Shown here: in pieces, positions 41,319 to 49,925 of the stretch
How the letters are laid out: every line of letters begins with the position of its first letter
Numbering within the stretch: the stretch's first letter is position 1
Origin: Bradyrhizobium oligotrophicum S58
GTDB lineage: Bacteria; Pseudomonadota; Alphaproteobacteria; Rhizobiales; Xanthobacteraceae
Assembly (NCBI RefSeq): GCF_000344805.1
Contig: NC_020453.1
Coordinates: forward strand, 558,001 to 622,000
DNA: 64,000 bases
Direction: 5' to 3'
Position numbers and translations under genes: made by a program
Notes under the pieces: generated by a model
What the model was told of the DNA's origin: nothing
Database searches by the model: none
Seen by the model: only the letters and a program-made list of their open reading frames with translations

Positions 41319-42248
41319 TCAATCGTCTTCACAATGGTCAACGCCAGAAGCAAATGGATCGCGCTTGCGCCAGCGGTCGGTGAGAAAATCTGCGAATGCC
41401 CGGGTCTTCGTGGAAGGTAAGCGAGACGGCTGAAACACAAGGTTGAGTGGGGTCGGCGCGGGCTCGTGACTGCGAAGGATCCGTCGTAAACCTCCCTCCG
41501 CAAGATCTGCCTCAACTTGCCAGGAGGGCACTCTCACGATGCCAGCGCCCTGCTTCGCCGCGGTGACGAGCGCATCGAGACTGTTGGCCCAAATCCTCCC
41601 GGTGATGCGGATCCGGCATTCGGTTGCCTGATCTGGCCCGAAGCGCCATACCGCGGCACCAGGTGTGCTCGAGAACACCAGACATTCATGCTGCTGTAGC
41701 TCAGCTGGTGATTGCGGGGTTCCGCGACGTTCCAAGTAGGCCAATGAAGCGCATACGATCATCTGCAGATTGGCAATCTTTCGCGCGACCAATTGCGAAT
41801 CAACCAAGTGTCCAACACGCAACGAGAGATGAATATCTTCCTCGACCATGTCGACGGGGCGGTCGACTAGAAGTAAGTCGACAGAAAGCGACGGGAAGCG
41901 CTGCAAGAATTCGTCCAGCAGTGGTGCGATCAGCAGTCGACCGATTAGACTGGGGACGCTGACGCGCAGACGCCCCGACGGCTGTCGATCCCGGCGCGAC
42001 AGTGCCGCTTCGATCTCTTTGAACTCCGCTAGGATCGACTTCGCTCGCTCATAGAGAACTCGTCCATCTTCGGTAAGAGCCAAGCGTCGGGTGGTCCGTA
42101 ACAATAGCTGTGTTCCGTAGTGTTGCTCCAACTCGGAAATTTGCCGACTCACGGAGGTGAGCGAGCTCGGGAGTGACCTCGCCGCAGCGGACAAGCTTCC
42201 CGCCTCTACCACCCGGACGAAAGTCTCCAACGCAGCGAATTGGTCCAT
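41319..42248 (-). CDS. LysR-family transcriptional regulator
   Basis: 309 residues from ATG 42248, with GGAAGGA five bases upstream. N-terminal winged helix (MDQFAALETFVRVVEAGSLSAAARSL, with SLTSVSRQISELEQHYG) and a periplasmic-binding-like effector domain. It resembles the CrgA/DmlR-like branch (RTTRRLALTEDGRVLYERA). It diverges from the small membrane protein and coaX-like gene to the right and may control them. The effector is unknown. Confidence 0.92.
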   Translation of the reverse strand: MDQFAALETFVRVVEAGSLSAAARSLPSSLTSVSRQISELEQHYGTQLLLRTTRRLALTEDGRVLYERAKSILAEFKEIEAALSRRDRQPSGRLRVSVPSLIGRLLIAPLLDEFLQRFPSLSVDLLLVDRPVDMVEEDIHLSLRVGHLVDSQLVARKIANLQMIVCASLAYLERRGTPQSPAELQQHECLVFSSTPGAAVWRFGPDQATECRIRITGRIWANSLDALVTAAKQGAGIVRVPSWQVEADLAEGGLRRILRSHEPAPTPLNLVFQPSRLPSTKTRAFADFLTDRWRKRDPFASGVDHCEDD

Positions 42249-42356
42249 CGCAATCCTTCCGCGCTGGGGAAGACAGCTTGCCAAAAATCACAGATACCGC
42301 CGAATTTTGAGAGGGTCTAGCCTACGCTCGGATTGAACAGCCATTAGGATGCGGAG

Positions 42357-42638
42357 ATGTCTAGCAATATCGTCTTGAGGCCGCCTTCTCACCCCTTAGA
42401 AACCTGGGGTCTATCCGGAGCCGACGCGGTGCTGGGTTTTGCAGCTATGCTCGCGTTTTCCTTCATAGGAATGATATTGGATTTGCTCGCACTTATCGGC
42501 CTAAACGGCGGCGCATGCGCGGCGTTTTTGTCTTTTTGTTTGATTGCATTCGCGCCAGCACTTGCGGCGGTTGGCGCTTTGGGCATCGCGCGCACAAGGC
42601 CGATGTGCCGGCCTGAAGATCGACCGCAATCGTTGTAA
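42357..42638 (+). CDS. Small membrane protein, unknown function
   Basis: 93 residues, ATG with AGGA seven bases upstream. Two hydrophobic segments, about residues 24-47 (AVLGFAAMLAFSFIGMILDLLAL) and 54-77 (CAAFLSFCLIAFAPALAAVGALG), and a basic cytoplasmic tail. No family recognised. It ends 44 bases before the pantothenate kinase-like gene and is divergent from the LysR gene. Confidence 0.5.
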   Translation: MSSNIVLRPPSHPLETWGLSGADAVLGFAAMLAFSFIGMILDLLALIGLNGGACAAFLSFCLIAFAPALAAVGALGIARTRPMCRPEDRPQSL

Positions 42639-42682
42639 GTGAATCCCTCGGGTGAGGACGACACCAAGCGAAGGCTCTATCA

Positions 42683-43459
42683 ATGCTTCTGGCAATTGAG
42701 CAAGGAAACACGAACAGCCTTTTTGCGGTCCACGATGGAAGCCATTGGGTTGCCCAATGGAGATCGGCAACAGAGCCAAGTCGTACGGCAGATGAATACG
42801 CAGTTTGGCTGTCGCAGTTGATGAAAATGCACAAGCTTGAACTGGGACTCATAGATGCATGTGTGATATCAAGCGTAGTCCCGCAATCAATCTTCAACCT
42901 GCGAAATTTGTCTCGCCGTTATCTGAGCGTCGAGCCCCTGATCATTGGTGAAAATGCAAAGCCAGGCATTCCAATCCGAACGAGAACTCCCGCGGAGGTT
43001 GGATCCGATCGACTAGTCAATGCCCTCGGCGCCGCTGGTCTGTATCGGGGCCCATTGATTATCGTAGACAGCGGCACTGCTATCACCTTGGATGTGATCG
43101 GAAGTGATGGCGGCTTCGAGGGAGGCGTGATTGCGCCAGGCGTCCACCTGTCGATGGAGGCACTGCATGCCGCCGCCGCGAAGCTTCCTAGAATCGCTCT
43201 GCAAAGGCCGGGCCGGATTGTCGGCGATGACACGGTCAGCGCCATGCAGTCCGGTATATTCTGGGGGCACGTTGCGCTTATCGAAGGGATGATCGCACGT
43301 ATCAAGGCGGAACGGAAACAAGCAATGACAGTCGTTGCAACCGGCGGTGTCGCATCATTGTTTCACGGTGCTACCGACGCGATAGATCACTTCGATCCAG
43401 ACCTCACTATTCGCGGGCTGCTAGCTATATACCGTCTTAACTCAGGGGCTTCAAAATAG
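42683..43459 (+). CDS. coaX: Type III pantothenate kinase-like protein
   Basis: 258 residues, normal family length. ASKHA-fold kinase that phosphorylates pantothenate, the first step of coenzyme A synthesis. The first ATP-binding motif reads AIEQGNTN, with Glu6 where the family has Asp. The other active-site acids, Asp109 (GSDRLVN) and Asp129 ([11 protein letters not shown]), are present, and GGVIAPG and VVATGGVAS match. The gene lies on the island near its right end, which is unexpected for a core metabolic enzyme; the host probably has its own copy elsewhere. Confidence 0.88.
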   Translation: MLLAIEQGNTNSLFAVHDGSHWVAQWRSATEPSRTADEYAVWLSQLMKMHKLELGLIDACVISSVVPQSIFNLRNLSRRYLSVEPLIIGENAKPGIPIRTRTPAEVGSDRLVNALGAAGLYRGPLIIVDSGTAITLDVIGSDGGFEGGVIAPGVHLSMEALHAAAAKLPRIALQRPGRIVGDDTVSAMQSGIFWGHVALIEGMIARIKAERKQAMTVVATGGVASLFHGATDAIDHFDPDLTIRGLLAIYRLNSGASK

Positions 43460-44153
43460 GTTCACGGCCTCCTAGGTGAGCGCACGTCTAGCGGCTCCGC
43501 TCCGAGCGTCGCTTTGGAAGGATAGGCTGCTGGTCTTATCGCAAATGGCTCGGGTGGAGACACGGTTTGACGGCAATCCGCTGAGGGTTTCGGCGCTTCC
43601 TGTGTCGAGAGAAATCGGCGCTCCAATCCCGGGTCGCGTCTATAATAGACCGCAATTGTCCGTCGGCTTTCGCTCCAATCCGCCACGATGACGAGGGTGA
43701 CGCCGTGGGAATGCGGGCACAAAATTGAGCTAAATATATGCAATTTATGGACAAATTGGCCGATTTTCGCGGACACTCTCTCCGCCAGTCAGTATGCCCC
43801 GTTCCCGGGCCGAACAGCTCGCCGGATCTGCGGCGCCGTGGTGCAGCCGTGTCTGTGCAGCTGGTCTGCTGCTGCCGGTCCGTCTTAGGCGGAGACCGCG
43901 TTCCAATCGCCCGGCCAGGGACACACCCAGCTTCCATGGCCGCCGGGCCTTGATTTAACGAAAGGCGGGAATCCTTTCATTGGGCGGCGCCCCAATTAAA
44001 GGTTGGGGAACATGAGCGAAACGAGATGCGGCGTTTGGCCCGGGAGAGGGGGGCGGTCGCCGGCAAAATCGACGTCTTCCAATCGCGAAGGACGGCAATC
44101 GCGTTCGAATGTCACGCCGTTTCCGTAGGCTACGGCCTGGTTTCGTCGTGGAG
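43460..44153. other. Right end of the island and flanking host DNA, no gene
   Basis: 694 bases. The lower-GC island tail ends near 43787, at the repeat of the tRNA end. A CAATTT-N6-AAATTG inverted repeat (43741-43758) lies just inside. Beyond 43788 GC rises and no reading frame is convincing until the MFS gene. A short GGAATCC-rich stretch at about 43965 carries a TTGGG/CCCAA hairpin. Confidence 0.6.
43774..43787. repeat. attR: 14-bp copy of the tRNA-Ser 3' end
   Basis: CACTCTCTCCGCCA, identical to 32010-32023 in the tRNA gene, same orientation; the flanking bases differ. Confidence 0.8.
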
Positions 44154-45359
44154 ATGCCTGGGGTGGTCGCGGAAAGAAAGGTCCTGACAGCGCTCGCCGT
44201 GCTGGCTGTCACGCAATTGATCGGATGGGGCACGCTCAGCCTGCCGGCCGTGCTCGGTCGCGACATGGCGGCGGATCTGGGCATGACTCTGGCCGCGGTC
44301 TTTGCCGGCAATGCGACCCTCTATATGGTGATGGGACTGTGCTCGCCGCTGCTGGCGCGATGGTTCGTGCACCATGGTGGCAGGCGAATGATGATCGCGG
44401 GCACGCTGCTCGCCGCGCCGGGTTACGGCTTGCTGTCCGCCGCGCAGGGACCGATCATCTACTATATGGCCTGGCTGCTCCTTGGCATTGCCGGCAGCGC
44501 GACGCTCTCGACGGCCGCCTACATCGTTCTGAACGAGATCGCCGGGCCGCGCGCGCGGAGCGCCATCGGTGCCCTGATGCTGGTGACCGGACTGTCGAGC
44601 AGCATCTTCTGGCCGCTCAGCTCCGTCATGGGCGCTCATATCGGCTGGCGCGGCACTTGTCTGATGTATGTCGGGCTGCTTCTGCTCATCACGCTACCTC
44701 TCCTTGTGTTCGTCCTACCGAAGCGCCCCCGGGATCATCTGGCCCTCGCCTCGGACATACAAGCAGCGAGCGTCCAATCAGCTCTCGCGCGAAGTACGTT
44801 CTATCTGCTGGTCGCAGCCATCGGCCTCAATGCCTTCGTGTCGATGGGGCTGAGCGCCATCTTCATCGAGTTGCTAAGGGTTGAAGGACTCACGAGCGCG
44901 GAAGCGGTCGGCTTCGGGTCGATGTTGGGTGTGGTCCAGATCAGTGCCCGCGCCGTTGATTTCCTGGGCGGGGGCCGTTGGGACGGCATCACCACGGCGC
45001 TCACCGCGGGGCTTGCGTTACCACTGGCGATGCTGCTGCTGATCGTGGCTGGTGGCTCCTACGCGACGGTGGCGGTCTTCATTCTGATTTATGGCCTCGG
45101 CAGCGGCGCACTGGCGGTGGCACGGGCGACCATGCCGCTCGTGTTCTACGACAAGGCGGCGTTTGCGAGAGCGTCGGCGCAGATCGCGCTGCCGCTCAAT
45201 CTGTTATCTGCCGTCTCGGCGCCTGTCCTGGCTGCGCTGCTCACCGGTTATGGCAGCAACGCGTTGCTGGGGGTGACCTTCGCCTGCTCCTCCGCTGCCC
45301 TGCTCATGCTGTTGCTGCTTCGCCGGCGGCGACCGGCGCGCGTCATGGCCGGCACATAG
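44154..45359 (+). CDS. MFS transporter, first of a tandem pair
   Basis: 401 residues from ATG 44154; this start gives the same length as the next gene, while the frame is open to 44109. Twelve membrane segments predicted. Start of the family region: VTQLIGWGTLSLPAVLG; ARWFVHHGGRRMMIAG is the loop 2-3 signature and ALMLVTGLSSSIFWPL lies in the middle. It shares long identical stretches with the downstream gene. The substrate is unknown; the sequence pattern is of a general efflux or uptake MFS with no soluble domain. Confidence 0.85.
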   Translation: MPGVVAERKVLTALAVLAVTQLIGWGTLSLPAVLGRDMAADLGMTLAAVFAGNATLYMVMGLCSPLLARWFVHHGGRRMMIAGTLLAAPGYGLLSAAQGPIIYYMAWLLLGIAGSATLSTAAYIVLNEIAGPRARSAIGALMLVTGLSSSIFWPLSSVMGAHIGWRGTCLMYVGLLLLITLPLLVFVLPKRPRDHLALASDIQAASVQSALARSTFYLLVAAIGLNAFVSMGLSAIFIELLRVEGLTSAEAVGFGSMLGVVQISARAVDFLGGGRWDGITTALTAGLALPLAMLLLIVAGGSYATVAVFILIYGLGSGALAVARATMPLVFYDKAAFARASAQIALPLNLLSAVSAPVLAALLTGYGSNALLGVTFACSSAALLMLLLLRRRRPARVMAGT

Positions 45360-45486
45360 CCCGAGCACCCTCATCCACGGTGGGGCGCAATTCCAAAACA
45401 GCGGGGCTCGTGCGGCGCGAATGCTCTAGAACCAGCATTGTGGCGCATGTCGCGCGTCCTCTCCCCTGCAATGCCCTCGCCCCGAA

Positions 45487-46692
45487 ATGCCGCCCGTCAT
45501 CGCTGATCCCTCCCTGCTGCGCGTCCTGATCGTGCTCGCCATTACCCAGCTGATTGGCTGGGGCACGCTCAGCCTGCCGGCGGTGATCGGCCGGGCCATG
45601 GCGGCGGATCTGGAGATGGACCTGACCGCGATCTTCGCCAGCACCTCGGTGCTGTACATGTCGATGGGCCTGTGCTCGCCGCTGCTGGCCCGGCCGTTCG
45701 TCAAGCATGGCGGGCGTCGGGTGATGATCGCGGGCACGCTACTGGCGGCGCCCGGCTATGCGCTGCTGGCGGCGGCGCAGGGGCCGCTGTCCTATTATGC
45801 GGCGTGGCTGCTGCTCGGCGTCGCCGGCAGCGCGACCCTGTCGACGGCGTCCTACATCGTGCTCAACGAGGTCGCCGGCTTGCGCGCGCGCAGCGCCATC
45901 GGCGCCCTGATGCTGGTCACGGGATTGTCGAGCAGCATCTTCTGGCCGCTCACCGCGGCGCTGTCGGCGCAGATCGGCTGGCGCAGCACCTGTCTGGTCT
46001 ATGCCGGCCTGCTGCTGCTGGTGTCGCTGCCGCTGTTCGTGTTCCTGCTGCCGCGGCGCGTCCATGATCATTTGCCGGCGACCTCGGCCGCGGCGGCGTC
46101 CGTGCCGATGTCGGCGCCGGCCCGCAGCACCTTCTATCTGCTGGTCGGCGCCTCCGGACTCAACGCCTTCGTCGCGTTCGGGATGGGCGCCGTGCTGGTC
46201 GAGCTCCTGAAGGCCGAGGGCTTGTCGGCGGCGGAGGCCGTCGGCTTCGGGTCGATGCTGGGCGTGATCCAGATCAGCGCCCGCGCGATCGACTTTCTCG
46301 GCGGCGGCCGCTGGGACGGCATCACCACCGCGATCGTCGCCGGGCTGGCGCTGCCGGCGGCGATGCTGCTGTTGATGCTGAGCGACGGCTCGCATGCCGC
46401 GATCGCCGCCTTCATCCTGATCTATGGCCTCGGCAGCGGCGCGCTTGCCGTGGCCCGCGCCACCATGCCGCTGGTGTTCTACGACAAGGCGGCGTTCGCC
46501 AAGGCCTCCGCCCAGATCGGGCTGCCGCTCAATCTGCTGTCGGCGGTGTCGGCGCCGATCCTGGTCGAGCTGCTCACCCGCTATGGCAGCAACGCGCCGC
46601 TGGCGCTGAGCCTGGTTTGCTCCTGTGCCGCCGTCGTCATTCTGCTGCTGTTGCGGCGGCGCCGGCCGGCGCAGGCGGTGGCTGCGTCATGA
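45487..46692 (+). CDS. MFS transporter, second of a tandem pair
   Basis: 401 residues, a close paralogue of the gene 127 bases upstream: nearly the same residues over VEGLTSAEAVGFGSMLG-type and GGGRWDGITTA stretches, with the same C-terminal RRRRPA run. The two copies differ mostly at the N terminus and in the central loop (residues about 190-205), which is where substrate differences might be expected. This copy has higher GC at third positions. Confidence 0.85.
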   Translation: MPPVIADPSLLRVLIVLAITQLIGWGTLSLPAVIGRAMAADLEMDLTAIFASTSVLYMSMGLCSPLLARPFVKHGGRRVMIAGTLLAAPGYALLAAAQGPLSYYAAWLLLGVAGSATLSTASYIVLNEVAGLRARSAIGALMLVTGLSSSIFWPLTAALSAQIGWRSTCLVYAGLLLLVSLPLFVFLLPRRVHDHLPATSAAAASVPMSAPARSTFYLLVGASGLNAFVAFGMGAVLVELLKAEGLSAAEAVGFGSMLGVIQISARAIDFLGGGRWDGITTAIVAGLALPAAMLLLMLSDGSHAAIAAFILIYGLGSGALAVARATMPLVFYDKAAFAKASAQIGLPLNLLSAVSAPILVELLTRYGSNAPLALSLVCSCAAVVILLLLRRRRPAQAVAAS

Positions 46693-47201
46693 CGCTCGAT
46701 TCGCCCGACGGGTTCTGACCGCGCGATATCTCCGCGAGCACCTGTGTTCGGACCAGCGGAAGAGTCCGAATCCGTCTGCGCCAGACCACGAAGTTTGTTC
46801 TCGGGATCAGGCACATCAGCACCGCCACGCGTCCCTGCTCACGCCGAGGCAACTCGGGCGCAAATGGCTTCCCAGCAATCGCCACCTGACCAATCCGGCC
46901 CATGCTGGCGGGCGCGGTGCCCCCCCCGCCAGCTACACCACGCAACGGGACACGATCGGCGTAGGGCTTAGACTGAACGTCGCGCGCTTCAAAATGCAGA
47001 TTTACGTCTCGATTCACAGGCGAATCGTGACCATGCAGCCATCAGCTGTCGTATAAGTTGTATGATCACCAAGAGAAACAAGCGGACACAATGGCTTACT
47101 TCAGAACCCGATTCCCCGGTGCAACCAGGGGGCGTCATTTACAGAAAGACATCCGCCCATAATAGTCCTTGATCGACCGAAGCCAGACCTCAGGCGCACG
47201 A
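46693..47201. other. Intergenic region without recognised feature
   Basis: 509 bases. GC falls toward the metalloprotease gene. A minus-strand frame (46637-47017) begins MNRDVNLHFEARDVQSKPYA but shows no family continuation and overlaps the MFS gene, so it may at most be a decayed gene. A run of eight C lies near 46920. Confidence 0.45.
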
Positions 47202-49073
47202 ATGAACCTTGTCCTCGATTATGAAAGTTCTGCTCTTGCAGCTCCTCAGAGCTTCAGGGACGCCATGCAAGCTGCTGCCAACATTCTGGACGCAGAAATC
47301 CTCGACAACATTACAGTTACCATTCTTGTCGGGTACGGCGATTGGAACAACGGTGCGTTCAAAACCAAAGCTGGACAGGCGCTGGGCGGGTCTTTGGACA
47401 ACCTTTTCGTCAATTACTCGGATTTGAGGTCCGCGCTCGCAGCCCACGAGACCTCGGTCGTCGATCAGTCGGTCGTGAACTCGTTGCCGAATACATCGAT
47501 CGTCGACAATAATTATGCGTTTGGCGTAAGTTCCGCAGTCGCGAAAGCCTTGGGCCTGATGTCGCCAACGGCCTCGGTCATAGACGGAGCCGTTGGCTTT
47601 GACCCCTCAATTCCGACCAATCTTTTGGTCGGCGCCGCCCTGCACGAACTGACACATGCGATGGGACGGGAGCCCGCGTCCGGCGCATCTGGTTCTGGCG
47701 CCGCAATCGCTGCGGGCACTTTTGATTTTGTACGCTACACGAGTGCGGGCAACCACCTGTATTCTACAGGCGACACGGCGGTCCCGGCCTATTTCTCGGT
47801 TGATGGCGGAAACACGAAACTGGCCGACTTCGGCCAGACGTCGGATTCCAGCGATTTTCTAAATGGCGGCGTTCAGGGACCGAACGATCCCTTCAACGAG
47901 TTTGGCAGCCCGACAACGATCCAGTCGCTCACTGCGGTCGATAGGGAAATGCTCGATGCAATCGGCTTCAATACGACGCCTGTCATCCTTCAGACCGATG
48001 GATCAACGAGTCTTGCTCAAGGAGCAAACCACTACCTGCTGATTAATGCCAGCACCGGAGCCGAGTCCGCGCTCATGTACGGTGGCGCGCTCGTAACCGT
48101 GGGCGAGTTCGGCAGCATCAGCCCGATCGGTGCGGTTCAGGCCGGGAACGGCTACGACATCGTTTGGCAGGTTGCAGGCGCCGACCAGTTCACATTCACG
48201 ACCGCCGACAGCAACGGCAACTACACGTCGAACCTTTCCGGCATGGTCTCGGGACATAGCCTGTTTGCCGAACAAATGGAGACGACTTTCGGTCAGGACT
48301 TCAACCATGACGGCACTGTCGGTGTGACGGCGTCGCTCGTGCATGCCAACGGCAACACCAGTCTGCTGCAGATTGCCGACGAGTATTTCATGTATGTGAA
48401 CGGATCGGGTCCGTCGATCAAGATCGGCGGTGCTCCGCTTGTCGTCGGCCAGCTTGGCAGCACCGCGCCCATTGCCGCAATCCAGAATGGCACGGGTTTT
48501 GAGATCGCCTGGCAGGACTCGAGCTCTGGCCAATTTACTTTCACGTTCGCCGACAACAACGGCAACTACCAGTCAAACCTTTCCGGAATGGTCTCGGGAA
48601 CCAGCCTGACTGCTGAATTGCAAGAGGCGGTCTTTAAGCAGGATTTCAATCATGACGGTACCGTCGGGGTGACGGCATCGCTCGTTCATTCCAACGGCAA
48701 CACCAACCTGCTCCACATCGCCGATCAGTATTTCATGTATGTCAACGGCTCGGGTCCATCGATCAAGATCGGCGGCGCCCCCTTTGTCGATGGCCAGCTT
48801 GGTAATACCAATCCGATTGCAGCGATCCAGACCGCCTCGGGGTTCGACATCGCGTGGAAGGACTCGAGCACTGGCCAATTTACTTTCACGGCCGCAGACA
48901 GCAACGGCAACTACACCTCAAATCTCAGCGGATGGGCGCCAGGCACGAGTGCAACCGTCGAAAACATGGAGACGACATTTTCTCAAGATTTCAATAACGA
49001 CGGTGTGATCGGGATCCCAAGTCAGGCCACAGCTGATCTGCTCGGCCATCTCTCGGGCTTTCATCTCATCTGA
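47202..49073 (+). CDS. Secreted-type metalloprotease-like protein with three W_rich_C repeats
   Basis: 623 residues from ATG 47202. Residues 1-260 form a metzincin-like domain with HELTHAMGRE (His148, Glu149, His152), close to the NF038122-type metalloprotease pattern. Then come three repeats of about 112 residues (about 264-374, 378-488, 492-603) of the tryptophan-rich Synechocystis C-terminal type: each has an IxxFxMYVNGSGPS- or HYLLINASTG-like start, a PIAAIQ...FDIAW core, FTF..ADSNGNY.SNLSG, and ends with a QDFN-D-G acidic loop, likely calcium binding. Repeats 2 and 3 are almost identical. There is no signal peptide, as expected for type I secretion; no ABC exporter is nearby. Confidence 0.75.
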   Translation: MNLVLDYESSALAAPQSFRDAMQAAANILDAEILDNITVTILVGYGDWNNGAFKTKAGQALGGSLDNLFVNYSDLRSALAAHETSVVDQSVVNSLPNTSIVDNNYAFGVSSAVAKALGLMSPTASVIDGAVGFDPSIPTNLLVGAALHELTHAMGREPASGASGSGAAIAAGTFDFVRYTSAGNHLYSTGDTAVPAYFSVDGGNTKLADFGQTSDSSDFLNGGVQGPNDPFNEFGSPTTIQSLTAVDREMLDAIGFNTTPVILQTDGSTSLAQGANHYLLINASTGAESALMYGGALVTVGEFGSISPIGAVQAGNGYDIVWQVAGADQFTFTTADSNGNYTSNLSGMVSGHSLFAEQMETTFGQDFNHDGTVGVTASLVHANGNTSLLQIADEYFMYVNGSGPSIKIGGAPLVVGQLGSTAPIAAIQNGTGFEIAWQDSSSGQFTFTFADNNGNYQSNLSGMVSGTSLTAELQEAVFKQDFNHDGTVGVTASLVHSNGNTNLLHIADQYFMYVNGSGPSIKIGGAPFVDGQLGNTNPIAAIQTASGFDIAWKDSSTGQFTFTAADSNGNYTSNLSGWAPGTSATVENMETTFSQDFNNDGVIGIPSQATADLLGHLSGFHLI

Positions 49074-49925
49074 CTCATTGCTCAGCCGATCTCGGTGCGG
49101 GGGCGGTGCTGGAGCTGCCACTGCCGGCTCAGTGCTCTCTCGTGGCCTTGCCCCTCAGGCTCAATCCGGTTTGAAGTTCGCTCTCGCCCCCCGTGAGGAC
49201 CAGAGCGTGAAGCGTAGCCGCTTTACGGAAGAGCAGATCATCGGGATTTTGAAGGAGCACGGCCGCCACCATCGCCTTCCGGTTGGTCTTCGTCATGCCG
49301 GGCTTGTCCCGCCTGTGCGGTCGAAAGCCGCTTCGAGGCGGGGATGCGGTGGCCCTGTCGGTCGGAGGTGCTTTGTCGCGCCGACGAACGATCCGATGCG
49401 GACGGTCAAGTCGCGTGGTCCTGGCTTCCCGATGCTGAGGTCAAGCCGGACGGCGGTGCGGAAGCGCATCGCGCCGACGATGGGGGCAAGACAGCCGGTC
49501 CCCAGGGAGATCGCGGAGCAGCTGTGAAAACCGTCGTGCAGGGCCCGCCGGGGGCTGTCCGGCTGAGCCTGTGGTTCCTGCCCGGTGCATTCCTTTCGCA
49601 CGGGGGGCGCAGGAATCAGCCGATGCCTGGTCTCCCCTGCATCCTCGATTCCCCCAGGGGCTTCGCTGCACAAAGCCCGGGCGCCGATGCGCCGCGGGGG
49701 GGGAGGCGATCGGATGGGATGCCCCTTCGAGGCCCGGTTCCATGGGAACCGGTTTGGCGGGATCCCCGCCCTCGCCAAACGGCACTTTGGTTGTTTCCCG
49801 CCAGGACTTCACGCGAACGGATGGGGTATTGACCCAAAGACTAATTAGTCGGGCCGGGATCGGTCGGCAAAGATAGCAAACCATTAATGTGAGCTTGGTA
49901 TCGTGCATACAGCCCATGTACGAGA
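49074..49925. other. Gene-poor region with an IS3 remnant
   Basis: 852 bases. The only recognisable sequence is an IS3-type OrfA start at 49207-49263. The remaining frames on both strands are Pro/Gly/Arg-rich and show no start or family support. Confidence 0.55.
49207..49263 (+). pseudogene. IS3-family transposase OrfA remnant
   Basis: A GTG-started frame reads VKRSRFTEEQIIGILKEH, the N terminus of OrfA of IS3-family elements (helix-turn-helix, MKRSRFTEEQII type). The match stops after 19 codons and no OrfB or terminal repeat is visible, so only a fragment is left. Confidence 0.7.

Larger units (their letters stand above)
32010..43787. mobile_element. Integrated genomic island (mobilisable-type) at tRNA-Ser(GGA)
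   Basis: About 11.8 kb bounded by 14-bp direct repeats. The tRNA-proximal integrase, AlpA-like regulator, TraA/TraC/TraD with an oriT-like site, several genes with lower GC and different codon use, and a tRNA-Arg-like remnant are inside. Outside genes on both sides have typical high-GC host composition. No coupling protein TraG or mating-pair genes are present, so it could at most be mobilised by another element. Confidence 0.82.

Noticed and set aside
46637..47017. Minus-strand frame starting MNRDVNLHFEARDVQSKPYA
   Set aside because: The first 20 residues look protein-like but the rest is Arg-rich and overlaps the MFS gene end; at best a decayed gene, not supported.
49241..49925. Several 70-160-codon frames between the IS3 remnant and the chemoreceptor
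   Set aside because: They overlap each other on both strands, are Pro/Gly/Arg-rich and have no family match or start signal.
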